Below are positions 25,198 through 34,853 of a stretch of DNA of 64,000 nt, one piece after another. A program made the position numbers and the translations under genes. This stretch comes from Pseudomonadales bacterium (GTDB lineage: Bacteria; Pseudomonadota; Gammaproteobacteria; Pseudomonadales; Pseudohongiellaceae), in assembly GCA_028281635.1 (NCBI GenBank), contig JANQJM010000141.1, positions 1 through 64,000 of the forward strand, written 5' to 3'. A model generated the notes under the pieces. The model did no database searches. It was not told where the DNA came from and saw only the letters and a program-made list of their open reading frames with translations. The first letter of the stretch is position 1, and the number at the start of each line of letters is the position of its first letter.

Positions 25198-26142
25198 GTG
25201 CCTAAGCCAGATTCTCAAGATAACGCAGAGCCGATCTCCTTAAACCAATTCCGCTCACCACGATATTGGCCTACCTGGATTGGCATCATCAGCATGCGCC
25301 TGGTAGCTCACTTGCCGTTTTCGGTTCAGATCAGATTGGGACAACTGCTGGGTTTACTCTCTTACTACCTGGCAAGAGGTCGGCGCCATGTTTGTGAAAC
25401 CAATGTACGGCTGTGCTTCCCCGAGCTCAGCAAGAAAGAACAGCAACAACTTGTTAAGAAGACATTTCTATCTAATGGCATCGGCTTTATTGAGATCTGC
25501 ATTGCCTGGTGTGGGAACAAAGATCGCTATCGAGAAAAAGTAACCATACAGGGTATGGAACATGTAGACGCTGCACTTAAACAAGGTCGCGGAGTGTTTC
25601 TGGTGGGATCACATCTCACAACATTTGAAATCGCGGGTTTTCTATTCAGTATGTTTGGTGATCTCAATTGCACCTATCGTCGCAATGACAAGAATCCTTT
25701 GTTTGACGCGTTTATGTTCAATGGTCGCAGACGATTGTATGAGGGCGTCTACGAAAGAAAAGATATTCGTGGTGCCATGCGCTGCTTAAAGGAAGGCAAG
25801 ATGCTCTGGTATGCACCGGACCAGGACTACGGTGCCCAGCACTCGGTTTTCGTTCCCTTCTTTGGTAACCTCGCTGCTACGATCACTGCGGGCAGCCGCT
25901 TCGCCAAGTTTAATGATTCGCCGGTGCTTTTTTTCAGTCATTACCGAAAACCGGATAACTCGGGTTATGAGATCTACTTCAGTCCTGTGCTAGAAAATTA
26001 TCCAAGTGGCGATGACGAAACCGATGGCAAGATTATTAACCAGTTAGTTGAAGATGCTATCCGGGTGCAGCCCGATCAATACCTGTGGCTGCATAAACGA
26101 TTCAAAACGCCACCACCGGGTGAAACAACAAATCCTTATTGA
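25198..26142 (+). CDS. lpxL: Lipid A late acyltransferase (LpxL family)
   Basis: A 314-residue inner-membrane protein matching E. coli LpxL along its whole length: RSPRYWPTWIGI at the start, NVRLCFPEL, the catalytic box SHLTTFE (His and Glu five apart), CTYRRNDKNPLFD, WYAPDQDYG, SVFVPFF and QYLWLHKRFKT. It adds a secondary acyl chain to Kdo2-lipid A. The start is GTG; the next in-frame ATG (25294) would cut into conserved sequence. Which acyl chain is used (LpxL or LpxP type) cannot be told. Confidence 0.92.
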   Translation: MPKPDSQDNAEPISLNQFRSPRYWPTWIGIISMRLVAHLPFSVQIRLGQLLGLLSYYLARGRRHVCETNVRLCFPELSKKEQQQLVKKTFLSNGIGFIEICIAWCGNKDRYREKVTIQGMEHVDAALKQGRGVFLVGSHLTTFEIAGFLFSMFGDLNCTYRRNDKNPLFDAFMFNGRRRLYEGVYERKDIRGAMRCLKEGKMLWYAPDQDYGAQHSVFVPFFGNLAATITAGSRFAKFNDSPVLFFSHYRKPDNSGYEIYFSPVLENYPSGDDETDGKIINQLVEDAIRVQPDQYLWLHKRFKTPPPGETTNPY

Positions 26143-26156
26143 TAGATTTATAAGCA

Positions 26157-27671
26157 ATGAGTAATTTGAGTTGGCAAAGCATGGACGTAAGACTGTTTTC
26201 AGTCGCTGCCAGCTTATTACTTTCGGTTTTTGTATTCTTTCTCCCCGATATACCTAACGACGATTCGTATACGTACATTAGAACCGCCGAGATTTTTCTG
26301 GAGCAAGGTTTAGGCGCAGCGATTAATAATTACACCTGGGCAGGTTACCCTGTGCTTATCGCATTAGTTAGCATGCTTGGAATTCCGCTATTCACTGCCG
26401 CTTACATTGTCAATGGCTTGTTTCACGCGCTATTGGTCTATTCCTTCATTAGCATCATCAAGCTACTTGATGACTCTAAGGAAATTGTGTGGTTAGGCGC
26501 TCTGACCATATTAGTGTTCCCAGAGCTCAACGAATACCGCGAAATGGTCATACGTGACATCGGTTTCTGGGGCCTCTCAATCTTTGGGCTTTGGCAGTTC
26601 TTGCTTTTCTACCAGGATCGAGAGCTAAAGCGGGGACTGTTCTTTTGTCTGGCTCTTGGGGCAGCACTGATTTTTCGTATAGAAGCCATTCTCTACCTCG
26701 CGTTAACTCCGCTGTGCCTACTCTTTGACAGCCACCGAGAGGCTCATGAAAATCGGCGGGATACTCTGCGGCTCTTCGGTGTAGTAGCGGCCTTCGGCAT
26801 TGGCACTTCCATGCTGTTGTTAGTCGCTGGTGTAAATATCTTCGCACTAATGCTTGAGTTCGTGTCGGTTTACCAACCATTCCTGGTCAATGCCATCAAT
26901 CCTTCCGAGGCCCAAGTCGCTGCGATGGGGAATGCGATCTTTGGTGATTATGCTTCGATATTTTCACGACAGTATGTCACTGCAGTCGTTGCGTTTGGCT
27001 TGTTGGTCGTTTTATTCGTTAGTGTGTTCTACGCCATTAGCGGACCTTACTTCTGGTTGTTGGTGTACGGTTGGTTTCGAAAATATCTGGCGCTGGATAA
27101 CAAAAAGCTAGTTCCTGTTTTTTGCTTTCTACTGATCAACGCCCTTATTCTTTTGGTGTTTCTCTATATAACCCGATACCTGGAAGCGCGATACGCCATC
27201 ATTCTTGCCTTGATGGTGGCGGTACAGGTGCCATTCGTTGTGAAACACATCATCGATAGTATTCGCGACTCACAATCCCAGCTGTTCGGAACGTATTTCC
27301 TGATCCTATTTTTTTTCTTCTGCGCCATTGATGGCTATATCAGTTTTGGCGAATACAGGGATTGGTTGCTGGATGCTGCTGAGTACGTCGATGTAAATGC
27401 AGGTCCTGATGCTGCCGTGATAAGCAACAACCATACTATCGCCTACTTTTCCGGGAAGGTGGACGACTACGATCAAGTAGTGAGAAACCTAACAGAGTTT
27501 GAAGTGCTGGAAGCAAATCCTGGTGATCTTATCGCCGTCGAAATGTTTTATGAGATGATGGTGTTTGTAAATGATCCAGCGATTAGCCCCTATCTTGAGC
27601 AAATTGCGGCATTTCCTTCCGATGCGGACCCGCGCGCCGCTATTTATCGTCGAGTGAATCCGCCCCAATAG
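26157..27671 (+). CDS. Polytopic membrane protein, GT-C (ArnT/PMT-like) glycosyltransferase candidate
   Basis: A 504-residue protein with about ten to twelve membrane helices. After the first helix it has PNDDSYTYIRTAEIFLEQG, and the loop contains the acidic pair typical of GT-C enzymes that use lipid-linked sugars. NNYTWAGYPVLIAL follows, similar to the family's conserved loop. The last ~110 residues form a soluble periplasmic end. It starts 14 bases after lpxL and probably shares its transcript, which suggests sugar transfer to lipid A or core; that is inference. No finer family assignment is possible by eye. Confidence 0.65.
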   Translation: MSNLSWQSMDVRLFSVAASLLLSVFVFFLPDIPNDDSYTYIRTAEIFLEQGLGAAINNYTWAGYPVLIALVSMLGIPLFTAAYIVNGLFHALLVYSFISIIKLLDDSKEIVWLGALTILVFPELNEYREMVIRDIGFWGLSIFGLWQFLLFYQDRELKRGLFFCLALGAALIFRIEAILYLALTPLCLLFDSHREAHENRRDTLRLFGVVAAFGIGTSMLLLVAGVNIFALMLEFVSVYQPFLVNAINPSEAQVAAMGNAIFGDYASIFSRQYVTAVVAFGLLVVLFVSVFYAISGPYFWLLVYGWFRKYLALDNKKLVPVFCFLLINALILLVFLYITRYLEARYAIILALMVAVQVPFVVKHIIDSIRDSQSQLFGTYFLILFFFFCAIDGYISFGEYRDWLLDAAEYVDVNAGPDAAVISNNHTIAYFSGKVDDYDQVVRNLTEFEVLEANPGDLIAVEMFYEMMVFVNDPAISPYLEQIAAFPSDADPRAAIYRRVNPPQ

Positions 27672-27700
27672 AAGCTGGTCGCAAGAGAACCTCTGATTAA

Positions 27701-29449
27701 CTACCAGTCGTCGCTGATTTCACGCTTGGTGACCAGTACATCCTCCATGATCATGTAGTTCAGGTCTGTTCCCATGAACATGTTGACTGCATCTTCGGGT
27801 GTACACACCAGAGCTTCCCCAGGTCGGCTCAAAGTGGCATTTATCAGCAGGCCGTGGCCAGTCTTTTGTTGGAAGTGGGTCAGTAGCTTGTGAAAGTCGG
27901 GATTTTTTTCTTTGCGAACCACTTGCGCGCGCGTACTGCCATCGCGGTAGACGATCACCGGATACCGCTCCTGCCACTTACGGCTCACTGGAGTATTGAA
28001 CAGCATGAATTCGTCCTGCCCATTACCGGGTAGCATCTCCGAAGCAACTGAATCCAGAATGCTCGGTGAGAACGGCCGCCAGTGTTCCCGAAACTTTACC
28101 TGCTGATTGATGGCATCGGTGATGCCCATCTGAGTGGGGTTGGCCAGAATACTACGATTGCCCAGTGCTCTTGGGCCAAATTCCATGGCACCGCGAAACC
28201 AGGCCACAAGCTGTCCATTGCTAAGGAGTTCAGCCGCCGCCTCATGCGGATCGTCAATAATTTCCCACAGTGGCTTTTCTCGATGCAGCATGCAGGCATT
28301 TACACACTGATCGGTGTTGAACGAAGGACCCAGCGCCATGGCACTGACTGGCTGGATCTTTATGCCTTCTTCTCTGGCCGCATAGGCTGCAGCACCGATA
28401 GCCGTTCCGGGATCACCGCAGGCAGGATGCACAATCATCTCTTTGACCAGGGGATGGGATTTGATGCGCTGATTCAAGCGAATATTCATGGCACCGGTAC
28501 CCGCCACAGCCAGGCGTCCGGTGTCCTTCAAGATATCGCCCAGATAGTTTTCGATCAGCCTGATCGCAATATCTTCATAGAGTTTCTGTATCGCCGCCGC
28601 ATAATGAACATAAGGGTCCTCCAATAAGTTACCAGCTCTGCGTGGCCCAAGTTTTTCCACCAGCTTGGCACTGAAGTAGTGACCCTTGGACTTGGCCTTA
28701 TAACGACGTAATCCAATGGTGGTTATTAGTCGTGTATCGACTTTAAATTGTTTACCGTCGAATCGTGCCAGGTAAGACAAGTCGTACTTATCTGGATCAC
28801 CATAGGCGGCAATGCCCATGACTTTGTATTCACCATCCAGAATCTCGAATCCCAGGTAATCGGTTAGCGCAGCGTACATGCCGCAGAGAGAGTCTGGATT
28901 GTAGAAGCGTTTTATCTTTTTGATTTTCCCCTGATGACCACTGCCAAGAAAAATCGCTGCGTACTCGCCTTTAGAGTCGTTACAGAAAATAGCGGTTTTC
29001 TCATCTGTTTCCGCCAGGTGATACGCGCTGCTGGCATGAGCCAGCTGATGCTCAACAGAAACCAGCTTTATCTTGTTGGGTGAGATGTGCAGCTTGTAAA
29101 GCAGCGAGCGCAGTTCTTTCATGTAGCGGCGATAGCGACGATTACCGTTAAACAAGCTGTCGATGCTGCGATCCGGTGCGTACCAATGGCGGTAAGCGTA
29201 GTGCCATCTGGCGCGACTAAACAGGGAAACCGGCGCGTAGGGAATGGCTACGTGGGTGACGTCATCTGCACGCAGACCTGCTATCTGCAGGCATTGTCTG
29301 GCGGACAGATAGGGCATCTCATTCTTCGCATGCTTACGCCGGATTAAGCGCTCTTCTTCAACCGCAGCCACCAACTGGCCGTCCACAATCAGTGCTGCCG
29401 CCGGATCATGTCCAATTGCGCCTGCCAGGCCTAGAGTCACGTTGGCCAT
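27701..29449 (-). CDS. wapO: NodU/CmcH-family carbamoyltransferase, WapO-like LPS core modifier
   Basis: A 582-residue protein with the family's N-terminal Kae1-like domain (GHDPAAALIVDGQLVAAVEEE, VEHQLAHASSAYHLA) and the C-terminal carbamoyl-transfer domain (WFRGAMEFGPRALGNRSIL, FREHWRPFSPSIL). It transfers a carbamoyl group from carbamoyl phosphate through an adenylate. In Pseudomonas aeruginosa, wapO lies downstream of waaF-waaC-waaG and carbamoylates core heptose; the order here is the same, so I use that symbol. The ATG at 29449 gives the normal N-terminus. The kinase genes waaP and relatives are absent from this stretch. Confidence 0.85.
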   Translation of the reverse strand: MANVTLGLAGAIGHDPAAALIVDGQLVAAVEEERLIRRKHAKNEMPYLSARQCLQIAGLRADDVTHVAIPYAPVSLFSRARWHYAYRHWYAPDRSIDSLFNGNRRYRRYMKELRSLLYKLHISPNKIKLVSVEHQLAHASSAYHLAETDEKTAIFCNDSKGEYAAIFLGSGHQGKIKKIKRFYNPDSLCGMYAALTDYLGFEILDGEYKVMGIAAYGDPDKYDLSYLARFDGKQFKVDTRLITTIGLRRYKAKSKGHYFSAKLVEKLGPRRAGNLLEDPYVHYAAAIQKLYEDIAIRLIENYLGDILKDTGRLAVAGTGAMNIRLNQRIKSHPLVKEMIVHPACGDPGTAIGAAAYAAREEGIKIQPVSAMALGPSFNTDQCVNACMLHREKPLWEIIDDPHEAAAELLSNGQLVAWFRGAMEFGPRALGNRSILANPTQMGITDAINQQVKFREHWRPFSPSILDSVASEMLPGNGQDEFMLFNTPVSRKWQERYPVIVYRDGSTRAQVVRKEKNPDFHKLLTHFQQKTGHGLLINATLSRPGEALVCTPEDAVNMFMGTDLNYMIMEDVLVTKREISDDW

Positions 29450-29498
29450 CTTAGTACCACTCACACTGTGATCGTATTGTACGGAACGCAAGCCTGCA

Positions 29499-30632
29499 TC
29501 AGTCTTTCTCTTTTTCCGTCGCGAACTGTTCCAGTAAATCCACTGCCGCTTCGCTCATCCGATATAGTTCAGGATTCGCGCCGTAGGCCAGGCCATTTTT
29601 AGACCACTGAGCATCAGGCAAGTTGCGTATCATCGACAACAGGCGTTCATCGAGTTCCCTTTGTTGAAAGGGTTCACTACAAATCTCACCGACATTGGCT
29701 TCTTCAATATGAAAGGCATAACCGCAGCTCGCTGTTGTCAGCACTGGCAGTCCCGCGATCGCTGCTTCCAGCAATACATAACCCGCGCTCTCCTGGTAGG
29801 CCGGATGCAAGAGCAAATCAGCACCAGCGAAGAACCGTGGAATATCATCACGGCCAGGCAGCACCGCTACTCGCTCAGCGAGACCCAGCTTCTTGGCTAG
29901 CCGCAAGAACCGATTGGGTTTACCCTGACCGACCAACACATAGCGAACTTTTGCCTTCCATTTGTCCGGCAGTGAGGCAATGGCTTTCAGAGCACGATCA
30001 ACACCTTTGATCTTAAAACCCGAACCCACCTGCAACAGAAGTAGCTCGTCCTCGGGAATCTCAAGCTCCTTACGCAATGATTGTCGCGCATCTATATCAC
30101 GACTCTCCACTTTCCGGTCTTCTGCCATCCCCGCGGGAAGCAGATGCATGCGAGTCTCACTGTGGTGATAGAAATGAAGATAGGCATCCCGCTGCAAAGG
30201 CGATAGAACCAACGACTGGGTTTTGCTTGCTGCGCCGAACACAGCCTCTTCGAAGGCGATAAAGTGCCGGTAACGAGGAGTAAACTTGTAGTAGGCACGC
30301 CGTTGATTTTCTGCCTTGTCGGCGAAACAGGAATCCGCAGCAAAATACACATCGAGATGGGGCATCTTGTTAAAGCCCACTACCAGATCAGCATTCTCTG
30401 CAGGCAAATTCTCTCCGACCCATTCACTAAAGCGCTGGTATAGCTTAAGACGATTTTTTTTCTTTATTGGTACCAGGGTGACATCCATACCCTCTGGAAT
30501 GTCGCCCTGCCAACGCAGGGTAAAGACTTTTACTTCATGACCCCGTTGCATACAGGTGGTGGCGATGCGCATGAAATCTCTTTGCTGCCCACCATAGGGA
30601 AAATAATTGTAGATGAGAAAGCAAAGTTTCAT
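29499..30632 (-). CDS. waaG: LPS core glycosyltransferase WaaG
   Basis: A 377-residue GT4-family, GT-B fold enzyme that adds the first outer-core hexose to heptose II. The match to E. coli WaaG is clear: YFPYGGQQRDFMRIA near the start, VVGFNKMPHLDVYFAADSC, RYRHFIAFEEAVF, LLQVGSGFKIKGVDRA and ADLLLHPAYQESAGYVLLEA. The ATG lies six bases after the waaC stop, so translation is likely coupled. The sugar used (Glc or GalNAc/Gal) cannot be read. Confidence 0.95.
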   Translation of the reverse strand: MKLCFLIYNYFPYGGQQRDFMRIATTCMQRGHEVKVFTLRWQGDIPEGMDVTLVPIKKKNRLKLYQRFSEWVGENLPAENADLVVGFNKMPHLDVYFAADSCFADKAENQRRAYYKFTPRYRHFIAFEEAVFGAASKTQSLVLSPLQRDAYLHFYHHSETRMHLLPAGMAEDRKVESRDIDARQSLRKELEIPEDELLLLQVGSGFKIKGVDRALKAIASLPDKWKAKVRYVLVGQGKPNRFLRLAKKLGLAERVAVLPGRDDIPRFFAGADLLLHPAYQESAGYVLLEAAIAGLPVLTTASCGYAFHIEEANVGEICSEPFQQRELDERLLSMIRNLPDAQWSKNGLAYGANPELYRMSEAAVDLLEQFATEKEKD

Positions 30633-30638
30633 GGGACG

Positions 30639-31697
30639 TCAACCTAGCAACAGATTCTCGAACTGTTGCCAGACATTCTCTGGCCTATGAGACGAAAAAC
30701 AGGCCGGCGTTACAGCGAAGGGTTGTGACTCAAACTCATCGGTGATGCCAGGTCCTGTGTAGCTGCAACTCCGCTTCACGCAGGGCGCGCAGTTTAAATT
30801 GGAATTCATGTGCAACTGATTTTTACCAAAGGTACCGGACAAGCCAGGATCGGTGGGGCCATACAGAGAAACTGTGGGTTTGGAGAGGGCAGCCGCCAGG
30901 TGGCCCAGGCCTGTGTCCACAGCGATGACCCCACTGGATCGGTTGATCACATCTGCAATCCCCGACAGCGAAAGCTTATCCAGGACATGAGCATTAGGAT
31001 TGTCTCTAGCGATGAACTGGGCACGTTGTTTCTCACTGTCATCGCCCCAGGGTAACTTCACTATATAACCGGCATCAGTGGCAATATGTGCCAGGTGTCT
31101 CCAATAGTATTCCGGCCAATGCTTGGTCGCCCAGGTAGTGCCGTGCAGGAATACCACCGTTTTTTCTCCATCATCTGGTTCCGAGTGGCCAAAGCGTGAA
31201 GGATCCAGACCATAATCCACCTCATCCTGAGCATAGCTATGTTTCAAGGCACGTGAAAACAGTTGTCTGACACGATCTACCGCATGTTCGGTCCAGGGAA
31301 CGGAATACACTTTATTGTAAAACAAGGTCGCCAGGGGTTCACGAATTGTGCGATTGCTCAGCCCAATTGTAAGGCCGCGTGATAAGCGGCTAATGACACC
31401 ACTCTTAATCAAACCTTGAGCATCGATCACCATATCGTAGTGCTCACCCTGCAGCGCGTGTTTGAACTGACGAAACTCTTTTCTCAAATAGGTTTTCATC
31501 AGGCTCTTGCGCCAACGCCGAATTGCAACGGGGATCACTTTATCAACGGCAGGGTGCCATGAAGGGACTTCGACAAAGTTTTCTTCGACGACCCAATCGA
31601 AAACCAGATCGGTATAGGAACGATAGGCATCGGTCACCGCTGGCAGGGTATGGATAATATCTCCAAGCGAAGAGACTTTGACGATCAATACACGCAA
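30639..31697 (-). CDS. waaC: LPS heptosyltransferase I
   Basis: A 352-residue GT9 enzyme that adds the first heptose to Kdo. It starts RVLIVKVSSLGDIIHTLPA, the WaaC signature, and has the donor-site region DTGLGHLAAAL and PTVSLYGPTDPGL. The start is TTG, since no ATG fits the conserved N-terminus. It lies 15 bases after waaF. The C-terminal end has a cluster CAPCVKRSC as in many GT9 proteins. Confidence 0.94.
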   Translation of the reverse strand: MRVLIVKVSSLGDIIHTLPAVTDAYRSYTDLVFDWVVEENFVEVPSWHPAVDKVIPVAIRRWRKSLMKTYLRKEFRQFKHALQGEHYDMVIDAQGLIKSGVISRLSRGLTIGLSNRTIREPLATLFYNKVYSVPWTEHAVDRVRQLFSRALKHSYAQDEVDYGLDPSRFGHSEPDDGEKTVVFLHGTTWATKHWPEYYWRHLAHIATDAGYIVKLPWGDDSEKQRAQFIARDNPNAHVLDKLSLSGIADVINRSSGVIAVDTGLGHLAAALSKPTVSLYGPTDPGLSGTFGKNQLHMNSNLNCAPCVKRSCSYTGPGITDEFESQPFAVTPACFSSHRPENVWQQFENLLLG

Positions 31698-31712
31698 CTG
31701 GGCAGATTCCTT

Positions 31713-32759
31713 CTACGATGAACTGGATGTAAGTTGCTCTACTGCTTCAGTTGCTAGCACGGGTTTCAACTCCGTGAGGCAGCGCAAATGTCCGTAAGGA
31801 CACTGGCGTTTGAAACAAGGCCGACACTCAATATCGGTAGCCAGTAATTTTACCCTTTCGGCCAAGGGCGGTGTAAAGTCGGGGGACGTGGAACCATAGA
31901 TTCCAACGACAGGTTTCTGTAGTGCCGCTGCCACATGCATTAGCCCGGAATCGTTAGAGATAACTGCTGTAGCACGGGACATTAAGTCGATAGCCTGCGC
32001 CAGGGAAGTGGCCCCAGCCAGATTTTCGCATTGGTCCAGGAAGGCAGGGTCGACATCGGCCATTATGGACTCAGTAATCAATTGATCATTGACTGAACCG
32101 AAAAACCAGAACTGCCACCCTTTCCCAACAAGGTTGTTAACCAACTCGGCATAATGTTGTGCCGGCCACTGTTTCGCTTCGCCAAACTCGGCACCGGCAC
32201 AGATTGCCAGCACTGGCTGGTTGTCGGTGAGCTGAAACTGACTCATAGCCGCCCTGACGGAATCAATGTCTACGGCCAGTCGCGGCGCTGGAACATTCAC
32301 CGGTGGACTGCGGTCCTCGGGATAGGCCAGCGCAGCGAAGCGATCCACCATTCTGGGGAAGGCATCTTCATCAAGTCGCCTGCAATCATTGAGCAGCGGA
32401 CGACGCCACTCGCCAAGCCAACCTGTGCGTTTCGGAATTCCGGCATGGAATGGGATTAAGGCTGATTTAAAAGAATTGGGCAAAACGATGGCCTGGGTGA
32501 ATCCTTCACTGCGCAATGCTCTGCCCATTTGCCGTCGTTTCCGCAAGCGCAGCTCACCATGCTCAAGTTCCGCGGGAATACTCGATTCAACCTCAGGCAT
32601 TCGATCCAAAATCGGTCTGGTCCAGTCCGGTGCCATCACAGTGATCCTGCAATCGGATTGCTGCTTGAGGGAGATGAAAAGCGATTGGGCCATCACCATA
32701 TCGCCTACCCAGGACGGGCCGACGACCAGGATGTTTTCTTTGGCAGTTTTCGCAGTCAC
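31713..32759 (-). CDS. waaF: LPS heptosyltransferase II
   Basis: A 348-residue GT9 enzyme adding the second heptose. It has ILVVGPSWVGDMVMAQSLF at the start (the WaaF form of the N-terminal motif), VLPNSFKSALIPF, IPKRTGWLGE, CAGAEFGEAKQWPAQHYA, and SNDSGLMHVAAAL near the donor site. The start is a GTG. It heads the waaF-waaC-waaG-wapO unit on the minus strand. ADP-heptose comes from HldE encoded 7 kb away. Confidence 0.95.
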   Translation of the reverse strand: MTAKTAKENILVVGPSWVGDMVMAQSLFISLKQQSDCRITVMAPDWTRPILDRMPEVESSIPAELEHGELRLRKRRQMGRALRSEGFTQAIVLPNSFKSALIPFHAGIPKRTGWLGEWRRPLLNDCRRLDEDAFPRMVDRFAALAYPEDRSPPVNVPAPRLAVDIDSVRAAMSQFQLTDNQPVLAICAGAEFGEAKQWPAQHYAELVNNLVGKGWQFWFFGSVNDQLITESIMADVDPAFLDQCENLAGATSLAQAIDLMSRATAVISNDSGLMHVAAALQKPVVGIYGSTSPDFTPPLAERVKLLATDIECRPCFKRQCPYGHLRCLTELKPVLATEAVEQLTSSSS

Positions 32760-32860
32760 AGAGTCAAGGCTCGAAGGTATAGGGGCATGTTACAAAAATC
32801 CCTTGCAGCAGTATTTGCCGCTATTTAATCGCAAGGCATTCCAATAAGGGATGATTAAGA

Positions 32861-34666
32861 TTAGTTCTGCATGTCCGGTGTTACCCGGAGAACTTCGTTC
32901 ACCGTGGTGAGACCGGCAGCTACTTTCTGTGCCCCACTAAGACGCAAACTAAGCATTCCCTCTTTATAGGCTTGTTTGCGCAATTCCGGCAGATCGGATT
33001 TGTCATCGGCATAGCGGAATAGAGACTCGGTAAAAGGCATCACTTCGTAGATACCTTCTCGCCCCAGAAATCCTGTTTCCCTACATTCTAAACAACCTTC
33101 CGCATGCATCGCTTTCTTTGGCAGCTTCACTTTCCAGGGTGAGGTTAGCGTTCCCCAGGCTTCCTGACTTACTTCCGTTGTTTGCTTGCAATGAGGGCAT
33201 AACACCCGTACCAGTCGCTGCGCCATAATACCAATTACAGTAGCCTTCAATAGGTAAGGTGGAACACCTAATTCTAACAATCGTGTTATTGCGGAAGGTG
33301 CATCGTTGGTGTGTAGCGTTGTAAAAACCAGGTGGCCTGTAAGGGCAGCTTGTATCGCCATCTCTGCCGTAGGCAAGTCGCGAACCTCACCAATCATGAT
33401 GATGTCAGGATCTTGTCTTAGCAGTGCTTTTACACCGTCAGCGAAACCGAGGTCGATGTTTTCCTGCACCTGCATCTGATTAAAACTGTCTTCAACCATT
33501 TCGATAGGGTCTTCAATGGTACAGACATTCACTTCTTCGGTAGCAAGAGTTTTCAGTGTTGAGTAAAGCGTGGTCGTCTTACCGCTACCGGTTGGACCGG
33601 TGATAATGACGATGCCGTGATTGTTCGAGGTAATATTATTCCATCGTGCCAGGTCGTCATTGATCAAGCCCAGTTCTTCGAATGGCTTGAGCAAAACTTC
33701 TGGATCGAAGATTCGCATAACCAACTTTTCACCGAAGGCTGTGGGCAATGTAGATAGGCGAAGTTCCACTTCATTGCCATTAGGACTCTTGGTTTTAATG
33801 CGGCCGTCCTGCGGTTTACGTTTTTCGGCGACATTCATTCGACCCAGAATTTTCAGGCGACTGGTCACAGCGCTCAAGGCCTGCATCGGCAAAGAGTAGA
33901 CAGTGTAAAGGACACCATCGATACGAAAACGAATGTTCCCCTGTTCACGTCGAGGTTCGATATGGATATCACTAGCCCGTTGTTCAAAGGCATACTGCAG
34001 CAACCAGTCAACTACATTGACGATATGCTGATCATTGGCTTCCGGATCTTTTAATTTGCCCAGCTCCAGCATCTGCTCCAGATTGCCGATGCCTTTGAGT
34101 TGAGTCTGACCTTTAGTAGCGCTCTGAATCGAACGAGAGACGCTATAGAATTCGGTGGTGAGTCGTTTGATATCGACCGGGTTTGAAACGACCCGTTTAA
34201 TTTGCTTGCCGGAGGTGTGTTCCAACACCGATTCCCAGGAATCGAGAAATGGCTCTGCACTGGCGATGACTACGGTGTTGAGTTGATCTTCAACGGCAAG
34301 AATCTGATGCCGTTCGGAAAACTTGTAGTCCATCACTTTGGTGACAGCGGCTACATCGATCTTCAGCGGGTCGATACGATAGTAATCTTGCCCACATTGC
34401 TTACTGAGGGATTGGGTCAGCGTTTCAATGTCGAGGCTGCGGCCGGGATTCTGTTGGTCCACCAAATTCAAATCTGAGACATAGTGCAAAACGTGTTTGC
34501 CTCTGTGTTCAGGCACATGGCGGTTTTTGATGGCGAGATCGACATCTTGTTGAGTGATACGCCCCTCTTCCAACAGCCCATCAAGGAAGTCTTTGAGGTC
34601 CAACGGAGCATTCGGACGCCGCATTTGCGTATTGCCCAGCTTATTCTTCTCTTCAACGGCGGCCAT
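32861..34666 (-). CDS. GspE/PulE-family secretion ATPase (orphan)
   Basis: A 601-residue cytoplasmic ATPase. The N-terminal part (to ~150) looks like a T2SSE/MshEN-type domain; the ATPase core has ASDIHIEP, Walker A GPTGSGKTT, the Asp box CTIEDPIE, Walker B IIMIGEVRD, and the His box GHLVFTTLHTND. Two CxxC pairs (CPHC and CLEC) form the zinc site of GspE/PilB relatives. No GspF, GspD or pilin genes are nearby, so the machine it drives (type II secretion or type IV pilus) is unknown. Confidence 0.9.
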   Translation of the reverse strand: MAAVEEKNKLGNTQMRRPNAPLDLKDFLDGLLEEGRITQQDVDLAIKNRHVPEHRGKHVLHYVSDLNLVDQQNPGRSLDIETLTQSLSKQCGQDYYRIDPLKIDVAAVTKVMDYKFSERHQILAVEDQLNTVVIASAEPFLDSWESVLEHTSGKQIKRVVSNPVDIKRLTTEFYSVSRSIQSATKGQTQLKGIGNLEQMLELGKLKDPEANDQHIVNVVDWLLQYAFEQRASDIHIEPRREQGNIRFRIDGVLYTVYSLPMQALSAVTSRLKILGRMNVAEKRKPQDGRIKTKSPNGNEVELRLSTLPTAFGEKLVMRIFDPEVLLKPFEELGLINDDLARWNNITSNNHGIVIITGPTGSGKTTTLYSTLKTLATEEVNVCTIEDPIEMVEDSFNQMQVQENIDLGFADGVKALLRQDPDIIMIGEVRDLPTAEMAIQAALTGHLVFTTLHTNDAPSAITRLLELGVPPYLLKATVIGIMAQRLVRVLCPHCKQTTEVSQEAWGTLTSPWKVKLPKKAMHAEGCLECRETGFLGREGIYEVMPFTESLFRYADDKSDLPELRKQAYKEGMLSLRLSGAQKVAAGLTTVNEVLRVTPDMQN

Positions 34667-34853
34667 GGCGTCGAATCTCGCTTACAGGTGGAAATTGGAA
34701 ACTGCCCAAGTGTAACCCTGTGCAGACGAAAAACAAAATACGCAAACAGCCTTCTGTGGCCTAGTTCGCTTTAAAAATCAGTGGGTTGGAAGAGCTGAAG
34801 GGTGGTTGAGTGTTGCAGCAGCCTGAATCAGACTGCCGCTTCTCCACTGAATA

